Source: an uncultured Desulfobacterales bacterium (GTDB lineage Bacteria; Desulfobacterota; Desulfobacteria; Desulfobacterales; G020354645). From it: DNA of 27,601 nt. The notes beneath the pieces are model-generated. The model was given only the letters and a program-made list of their open reading frames with translations, was not told where the DNA came from and searched no databases. The stretch covers positions 1 through 27,601 of the forward strand of contig CAMYNZ010000130.1 of the NCBI GenBank assembly GCA_947259865.1. Direction: 5' to 3'. Made by a program: the position numbers and the translations under genes. Shown piece by piece: positions 22,414-27,601 of the stretch (position 1 is the first letter of the stretch; each line of letters starts with the position of its first letter).

Positions 22414-23457
22414 ATGGCCAAAACCGGCCCGCCGATAAACCCGGAATCTCCGCTGCTAAGTGTCAGCGGATTAAAACGCTATTTTGATGTTTCTAAACCC
22501 TTGCTGAACCGTATGCTGGAGGGTGCGCCCCGCATGATTTTAAAAGCCGTCAGCGGCATTGATTTTGAAATCAAGAAAGGCAAAACCTTCGCACTGGTGG
22601 GAGAATCGGGCTGCGGCAAATCAACGGTGGCCAATCTGGTGGTGGGGCTTCACCAGCCATCGGCCGGTAAAATCGAGTTTGAAGGTATCGATTTGGCATC
22701 AATAACCGACCGGGTGCAAATGGCCCAACTGCGCCGGCGTATCGCCATGATTTTTCAGGATCCCTATGCCAGCCTGAACCCGCGCTGGCGCGTGCACGCA
22801 ATCGTCAGTGAGCCTATCCGGGCCTTTGGTTTGCTTAAGGGCAACCGGTCTATTTCCCAACGCACCGGCGACCTGCTCACCCAGGTGGGACTTTCGCCGG
22901 CCGATGGCGAAAAATATCCCCATGAATTTTCGGGCGGACAACGCCAGCGCATTTCCATTGCCAGGGCCCTGGCCAGCGAGCCCGACTTTATTGTCTGTGA
23001 CGAACCCACCTCGGCCCTGGATGTTTCGGTCCAGGCCCAGATATTGAACCTGATGAAGAAGCTTCAGGGGCAATTCGATCTGACTTACCTGTTTATTTCT
23101 CACGATCTGGCCGTGGTGCGCCACATGGCCGACCACGTGGGGGTAATGTATCTGGGGCGGCTGTGTGAGGTGGCCCCGGTAGACCATATTTTCGATACCC
23201 CGCTGCATCCTTACACCCGGCTGCTGCTGGAAACCATCCCGGATGTGGAAATGAGCGGCCGCGATACGCAGCCGGTTGCCGGCGAAATTCCCAATCCCAT
23301 TGACCCGCCCGGGGGCTGTGCCTTCCATCCCCGCTGTCCTGAAGCCGCTGCCCTTTGCGCAAAAGTGCGCCCGGAACTGACGACCCTGGAAAGCGGCGTT
23401 CAGGTTGCCTGCCATGCCGTGCTCCAGGGACCGAGATGGCGCCCGCAATCCGGATAG
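22414..23457 (+). CDS. dppF: Peptide-type ABC transporter ATPase F
   Basis: A 347-residue ATPase: Walker A GESGCGKST, Q-loop MIFQDPYASLNPRW, signature FSGGQRQRISIARAL, Walker B FIVCDEPTSALD, H-loop LFISHDLAVV and the C-terminal GGCAFHPRCPEAAALC extension. I chose the ATG at 22414, which has GAGG just upstream and follows the dppD stop by 1 bp; a start at 22396 would overlap dppD. It is the last gene of set 1 and probably forms a DppD-DppF heterodimer. No ATPase pair for set 2 is in the window, so this pair might also serve the second set. Confidence 0.93.
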   Translation: MAKTGPPINPESPLLSVSGLKRYFDVSKPLLNRMLEGAPRMILKAVSGIDFEIKKGKTFALVGESGCGKSTVANLVVGLHQPSAGKIEFEGIDLASITDRVQMAQLRRRIAMIFQDPYASLNPRWRVHAIVSEPIRAFGLLKGNRSISQRTGDLLTQVGLSPADGEKYPHEFSGGQRQRISIARALASEPDFIVCDEPTSALDVSVQAQILNLMKKLQGQFDLTYLFISHDLAVVRHMADHVGVMYLGRLCEVAPVDHIFDTPLHPYTRLLLETIPDVEMSGRDTQPVAGEIPNPIDPPGGCAFHPRCPEAAALCAKVRPELTTLESGVQVACHAVLQGPRWRPQSG

Positions 23458-23555
23458 CCTATCTGATTATATTCTTATATTTCATTGTATTGAGTAGTGC
23501 ATACATTCGAACCTTATGGCAGCATCTTCGAATATGTTTGCAAGAGGCTTTGTGC

Positions 23556-23584
23556 TTGACACAAAACCATCACTTTCATATGTT
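23556..23584 (+). promoter_or_regulatory. Sigma70-type promoter for transporter set 2
   Basis: A consensus TTGACA (23556-23561) and TATGTT (23579-23584) are separated by exactly 17 bp. The predicted start near 23591 leaves a leader of about 42 nt containing a strong AAGGAGGG. It is one of the best promoters in the window. Confidence 0.75.
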
Positions 23585-23632
23585 CGGTTTGTTGTACCTG
23601 AAAATATCAACCTACAGAGGAAGGAGGGATAT

Positions 23633-25240
23633 ATGTTAAAAAAAATCACCATTTTATTTGTTGTATTTTCATTTGTTGTGACCGGCATGGCAATGGCCGC
23701 ACCCAAAAAGGGCGGAACCCTGATTTTCGGTCGCGGCGGGGACAGTGTCGGATTGGATCCGGCCTATGAGACCGACGGAAACTCTTTTATGGTGTGCGAC
23801 AACATCTATGAAGCGCTGGTTGCCTATAAAGACGAGTCCACCGCCCTGGAACCCGGTCTGGCTAAATCCTGGGACATTTCGTCTGACGGCAAAACCTACA
23901 CCTTTAATCTGAGAAAGGGCGTTCGATTTCATGACGGCACAACCATGGACGCCGATGCGGTCGTTTTTTCCATCGGACGCATGATGAAAAACCGCAATGT
24001 CAAATTCTACGGCAAAGCCTGGGATATTCCGGCCCAGGAACGTCCGCCCGAGTACTGGGTGTCCATGGAAATGGATAAAACCATCGGTGCCATCGAGGCC
24101 GTCGATAAGTACACCGTGGTTTTTAAACTCAAAAGGATCGAAGCACCATTTCTGGCCAACATGGGCATGGATTTTGCCGATATCATCAGCCCCACGGCCT
24201 TTTTGAAAAATCCTAAAGAATTTTTGAGAAACCCGGTGGGCACCGGCCCATTTGCGTTTGTCAAATGGGTCAAGGACGACCGCATTATTCTGGAGAGATT
24301 TAAGGATTACTGGGATACATCCGCGGGGCCTTATATAGACAAGGTCGTTTTCCGGTCGATTCCCGAAAATTCGGTTCGATTCCTGGAGCTCAAAACCGGC
24401 AATATCCATATCTGCCAGTTCCCCAACCCGGCGGATGTCCCCCTGGCAAAAAAAGATAAAAATTTGTGGCTGCCCACCCAACCCGGTATGAATATCGGTT
24501 ATCTTTCCTTTAACCATACCAAAGAACCCTGGAAGAGTAATGTTGACTTACGCAAGGCCATTGGCCACGCCATTAACCGTAAGGCCATTGTCGATAATAT
24601 CTATCAGGGCATGGGTCAGGTCGCCAAGAACCCCATCCCGCCCACCATGTGGGGCTACAATAAAAAAGTTAAGGGATTCAAATACAGTCCCAAACTGGCC
24701 AAAAAACTTCTGGCTAAAGCCGGCTATCCCGACGGAAAAGGATTGGGGGAAATCACCCTGTGGTCCATGCCGGTGCCGCGCCCCTATAATCCGGACGGAC
24801 GCAAGATCGGTGAGGCCATGGCAGCCGATCTGGCCAAGGTCGGCATAAAAGCCAAGATCGTTACCTTTGAGTGGGGGACCTATCTGAAACGCCAGCGGGA
24901 GCAACCGGCCGACATGGATCTGTTCCAGCTGGGCTGGACCGGCGACAACGGTGATCCGGACAATTTCCTGGCCGTTCTGTTCGACGGCCTCGCCTCTTCA
25001 TCCATCAGAACCCAGTGGCATAATCAGACATACCACGACCTGATGGTTACAGGCAGACAAACCATCGACCAGGCCGAGCGCACCAAAATATACGAAAAAG
25101 CGCTCAAGCTGATATTTGATGAGGCTCCGGTCATCAGCGTAGCCCACTCAACGGTCATCTGGCCGGCACGCAAAAATGTTAAGGATTTTAAGCTTCATCC
25201 TACAGGATCTGTCAGGTTGAAAAACGTATGGCTCAAATAG
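23633..25240 (+). CDS. dppA: Peptide-type ABC transporter substrate-binding protein (DppA-like), set 2
   Basis: A 535-residue periplasmic protein with a signal peptide (MLKKITILFVVFSFVVTGMA, cleavage near residue 22). It has the SBP_bac_5 signature FNLRKGVRFHDGTTMDADAV (about residues 91-110). DppA-like features are PGMNIGYLSFNHTKEPW, LRKAIGHAINRKAIV and LGWTGDNGDPDNFL. This points to dipeptides or similar small ligands, more firmly than for SBP 1. AAGGAGGG precedes the ATG at 23633; the frame is open to 23516, but only this start gives a signal peptide. A terminator and a repeat array separate it from its permeases, as in set 1. Confidence 0.92.
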   Translation: MLKKITILFVVFSFVVTGMAMAAPKKGGTLIFGRGGDSVGLDPAYETDGNSFMVCDNIYEALVAYKDESTALEPGLAKSWDISSDGKTYTFNLRKGVRFHDGTTMDADAVVFSIGRMMKNRNVKFYGKAWDIPAQERPPEYWVSMEMDKTIGAIEAVDKYTVVFKLKRIEAPFLANMGMDFADIISPTAFLKNPKEFLRNPVGTGPFAFVKWVKDDRIILERFKDYWDTSAGPYIDKVVFRSIPENSVRFLELKTGNIHICQFPNPADVPLAKKDKNLWLPTQPGMNIGYLSFNHTKEPWKSNVDLRKAIGHAINRKAIVDNIYQGMGQVAKNPIPPTMWGYNKKVKGFKYSPKLAKKLLAKAGYPDGKGLGEITLWSMPVPRPYNPDGRKIGEAMAADLAKVGIKAKIVTFEWGTYLKRQREQPADMDLFQLGWTGDNGDPDNFLAVLFDGLASSSIRTQWHNQTYHDLMVTGRQTIDQAERTKIYEKALKLIFDEAPVISVAHSTVIWPARKNVKDFKLHPTGSVRLKNVWLK

Positions 25241-25271
25241 TCATGGATAAGACTCTGTAAATTTTGCAAAC

Positions 25272-25305
25272 AGGGGAAGGGGACAAACCTCTTCCCCTTT
25301 CTTTT
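25272..25305 (+). terminator. Rho-independent terminator after SBP 2
   Basis: AGGGGAAG (25272-25279) and CTTCCCCT (25291-25298) form a perfect 8-bp stem with an 11-nt loop, followed by TTCTTTT. It occupies the same place as the terminator after SBP 1. Confidence 0.7.
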
Positions 25306-25318
25306 CGAGAACATTTTG

Positions 25319-25481
25319 TTTTATTGGTTGTATTTGTTCAATTTGTTCAATTGGTTGAATTAGTTAACTCGGTAAGGTATCGGGCTGTCTGGGCCATTGT
25401 TCCCGTACAAAACCATCCAGGCTGATAGATTACCAACCAATTCAACGAATTCAACTAATTAAACCAATCTAACTATTTCAC
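25319..25481. repeat. Inverted arrays of 9-bp units before permease B2
   Basis: Six consecutive 9-bp units fill 25319-25372 (TTTTATTGG, TTGTATTTG, TTCAATTTG, TTCAATTGG, TTGAATTAG, TTAACTCGG). Five complementary-type units in the same 9-bp register fill 25437-25481 (CCAATTCAA, CGAATTCAA, CTAATTAAA, CCAATCTAA, CTATTTCAC). The core between them is 64 bp. The right array ends 1 bp before the dppB ATG. Confidence 0.85.
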
Positions 25482-25482
25482 T

Positions 25483-26487
25483 ATGCTCGCCTATATCATC
25501 AGACGTATACTCATTCTAATTCCCACCCTTCTGGGGGTATCGATCATCGTTTTTCTGATGATGCATCTTACACCCGGCGATCCGGCCGAGCTGCTTCTGG
25601 GGGAACGGGCCACCGAAGAAACACTGGATGCAATGCGTGAGCACCTGGGCCTCAAAGAGCCGCTTTACGTGCAGTACGGCATGTTTTTAAAGCGTTTGAT
25701 GAAAGGTGATCTGGGCGAAACCATCTGGACCCGCCAAAAGGTCTGGATCGAGGTCAAACAGCGTTTTCCCGCCACCATCGAACTTTCCCTGGTTGCTCTG
25801 TGCCTCAGTTGTTTTTTCGGTATAATTTTCGGTATTGTGTCGGCCACCAAGCAGTACTCCATATTTGACTATGTCAGTATGCTGGGGGCGCTGGCCGGCG
25901 TCAGTATGCCTATATTCTGGCTCGGGCTTGTCTTTATGCTTATTTTTTCACTCAACCTGGGCTGGCTCCCTATTTCCGGTCGCTTGAGTGTCGGGATCGA
26001 TCTGGAGGTCATCACCAATTTTTATATCCTGGATGCGGTTTTGACCCGCAACTGGGCGGCTCTCAGAGATGCACTCTGGCATATCATCATGCCGGCGATG
26101 ACCCTGAGCACCATTCCGATGGCCATTGTGGCCCGGATGACGCGCTCCGCCATGCTGGATGTGTTGCGCCAGGATTACATTAAAACAGCCAAAGCCAAAG
26201 GACTCTCCCAGTTTATCGTGATTTTCAAGCATGCACTGCGCAACGCGCTCATTCCGGTGGTGACTACAATAGGTCTGCAGTTCGGTGTGCTGCTGGGCGG
26301 GGCCATACTGACCGAAACGATTTTTGCCTGGCCCGGTGTGGGCAAGTGGATGTACGATGCCGTGATGCAACGGGACTACATGGTCATACAGGGCGGCACC
26401 CTGTTTATAGCGGGGTTTTTTGTTGTCATCAACCTGGGTGTGGATGTTTTGTATGCGGTTATTAACCCGAGGATATCAGTCAAATGA
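25483..26487 (+). CDS. dppB: Peptide-type ABC transporter permease B, set 2
   Basis: A 334-residue DppB-type permease with six predicted helices. It has the N-terminal IIRRILILIPTLLGVSIIVFLMMHLTPGDP pattern, LGLKEPLYVQYGMFLKRLMKGDLG, and the EAA-like loop KTAKAKGLSQFIVIFKHALRN. It ends DVLYAVINPRISVK, so it is complete. It is closer to the common DppB pattern than the set 1 protein (MHLTPGDP against FRYVGDP). There is no Shine-Dalgarno before the ATG, which follows directly on the 9-bp repeat array. Confidence 0.93.
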   Translation: MLAYIIRRILILIPTLLGVSIIVFLMMHLTPGDPAELLLGERATEETLDAMREHLGLKEPLYVQYGMFLKRLMKGDLGETIWTRQKVWIEVKQRFPATIELSLVALCLSCFFGIIFGIVSATKQYSIFDYVSMLGALAGVSMPIFWLGLVFMLIFSLNLGWLPISGRLSVGIDLEVITNFYILDAVLTRNWAALRDALWHIIMPAMTLSTIPMAIVARMTRSAMLDVLRQDYIKTAKAKGLSQFIVIFKHALRNALIPVVTTIGLQFGVLLGGAILTETIFAWPGVGKWMYDAVMQRDYMVIQGGTLFIAGFFVVINLGVDVLYAVINPRISVK

Positions 26488-26630
26488 AAACCGGTTTCAA
26501 AGCTTCATCTAATGCTCAATGGCGGTGTTGCGGACCGGTTCAAAATGCTCACGTACTAACGTGTACGCTCCGCTTTTGAACCGTTCCGCGCCTTGCCCTT
26601 GAACATTATCTAAAGCTTTGAAACCGGTTT
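26488..26630. repeat. 143-bp near-palindrome between permeases B2 and C2
   Basis: The outer 15 bp are perfect complements (AAACCGGTTTCAAAG at 26488-26502 and CTTTGAAACCGGTTT at 26616-26630). Inner matches include CGGTTCAAAA against TTTTGAACCG, and CGTAC/GTACG near the centre at about 26559. The element starts at the first base after the dppB stop. It has the look of a dispersed palindromic repeat or a small MITE without target-site evidence. Confidence 0.9.
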
Positions 26631-26676
26631 AAATAATGTTTTGATTCCAACTGTTTGAATATTATTACAAACACTT

Positions 26677-27570
26677 ATGCGTAAGGAAAAAGCACAAAAA
26701 AATCCCCTTGACCGGCACCCGATGCTGGAGCAGCTGAGTCAGCTGTGGCGCAATAAAACCGCTGTCCTGGGTCTGATTATTATTACAGCATTTTTTTTAA
26801 CAGCCGTTTTCGCACCGCTGCTCAGTCCCCACGATCCGCTGGAAATCTCACTCTATGACCAGATCAAACCCCCGGTATGGCACGAGAAAGGCACCTGGAA
26901 AAACATACTGGGAACCGATGACCTGGGGCGCGACACCCTTTCCCGTATTATCTACGGTGCCCGGGTGTCCCTGGCTGTGGCTCTGGTCAGTGTCGGCCTG
27001 GCTTTTGTTTTGGGTACCCTCCTGGGAGCCTTATCCGGATATTTCAAGGGGGTGATCGACAGCCTTATCATGCGGGTCATGGACATGATTCTGGCCTTTC
27101 CCTATCTGTTGCTGGCGATTGTTGTCGTGGCCTACCTCGGTCCGAGCCTGGAGAATGCCATGATGGCCATCGGCGTAACCTATATTCCGCGTTTTGCTCG
27201 CATCGTGCGCGGCAGCGTATTGGAAGAATATGAAAAAGACTATGTGATGGCGGCGCGGTCCATCGGAGCCAGAGACTGGCGGATTATTTTTCTGGCAATA
27301 TTACCCAATTGCATGGGACCCCTGATTGTTCAAACCACTTTGAGTATGGCTTCGGCGATTCTGGATGCAGCCGCCCTGAGTTTTCTGGGGCTCGGCGCCC
27401 AGCCGCCAACGCCTGAGTGGGGGGGCATGATTGCCATGAGCCGGGGTTTGATCCTGCGAGCGTCATGGGTAATGACCTTTCCGGGTATTGCCATTTTGCT
27501 GGCGGTGTTGGGTTTTAACCTGTTGGGCGATGGCTTGCGAGATGCCCTTGACCCGAGACTGCGTGATTAA
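26677..27570 (+). CDS. dppC: Peptide-type ABC transporter permease C, set 2
   Basis: A 297-residue DppC-type permease: N-terminal OppC_N helix (TAVLGLIIITAFFLTAVFAPLL), ILGTDDLGRDTLSRIIYGAR, EAA-like loop AARSIGARDWRIIFLAILPN and a standard end (LGDGLRDALDPRLRD). The loop has AILPN where the family usually has HILPN, a small change in the segment that contacts the ATPase; set 1 keeps the histidine. There is no clear Shine-Dalgarno before the ATG. The window ends 31 bp after the stop, so ATPase genes for this set could follow outside it. Confidence 0.93.
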   Translation: MRKEKAQKNPLDRHPMLEQLSQLWRNKTAVLGLIIITAFFLTAVFAPLLSPHDPLEISLYDQIKPPVWHEKGTWKNILGTDDLGRDTLSRIIYGARVSLAVALVSVGLAFVLGTLLGALSGYFKGVIDSLIMRVMDMILAFPYLLLAIVVVAYLGPSLENAMMAIGVTYIPRFARIVRGSVLEEYEKDYVMAARSIGARDWRIIFLAILPNCMGPLIVQTTLSMASAILDAAALSFLGLGAQPPTPEWGGMIAMSRGLILRASWVMTFPGIAILLAVLGFNLLGDGLRDALDPRLRD

Positions 27571-27601
27571 CGCAGGGTTCACGCATATGTGTCTACGGAT
27601 T

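Noticed and set aside
22699..23448. 249-codon minus-strand frame opposite dppF
   Set aside because: The plus-strand frame has complete ABC ATPase motifs. The antisense frame is a codon-bias shadow, as is the 282-codon frame opposite the set 2 SBP.

Overview
This window most likely comes from a mesophilic, anaerobic Desulfobacterota-type bacterium (former Deltaproteobacteria, perhaps Desulfobacterales). That is inferred from the gene mix (Mrp antiporter subunit, split ADP-forming acetyl-CoA synthetase, cytidylate-kinase-like proteins, HD-GYP regulator, peptide ABC transporters) and from repeat-rich intergenic DNA. No rRNA or tRNA is present to confirm it, and I see no CRISPR array, IS element or phage gene.

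Layout. Positions 1-545 (minus) hold the 5' part of an Mrp Na+/H+ antiporter subunit E gene cut by the window edge. Two tandem paralogous cytidylate-kinase-like genes follow on the minus strand (730-2115). Divergent from them is a membrane-sector (Fo) ATP synthase cluster (2406-6567, plus): atpZ, atpI, atpB (a), a five-hairpin c-like gene, a normal one-hairpin atpE, and two b-type stalk genes, with no F1 genes in the window. A lytic transglycosylase gene converges on it, with overlapping 3' ends. Then come, on the minus strand, an ADP-forming acyl-CoA synthetase pair (beta intact, alpha broken by an 11-bp tandem duplication) and a small DUF378 protein. A DMT/EamA exporter is on plus. Minus-strand genes for a secreted ankyrin-repeat protein, an unrecognised 432-aa membrane protein and a GAF-GAF-HD-GYP protein follow. 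The right third (16128-27570, plus) holds an M20 peptidase and two peptide-type ABC transporter sets: SBP-B-C-D-F, then SBP-B-C running to the window end.

Most notable. The c-like gene encodes 405 residues made of five c-subunit hairpins at an 80-81-residue period. Only the first keeps the ion-carrying glutamate (E65); the other four have glutamine at that site (Q145, Q226, Q307, Q388). The separate one-hairpin c subunit carries E32 and E65-S66-T67, the two-carboxylate type of Na+ site described for Fusobacterium nucleatum. The Mrp gene nearby fits a Na+ economy. If the two c proteins share a ring, it would carry fewer ions per turn than its hairpin number suggests. I know of no described F-type rotor like this, but I could not search for one.

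In the transporter region, both SBP genes have good promoters and Shine-Dalgarno sequences. By contrast, five of the downstream genes are each preceded by an inverted or iterated repeat and start with little or no visible Shine-Dalgarno sequence. This suggests stepped-down expression of the membrane and ATPase parts relative to the binding proteins.
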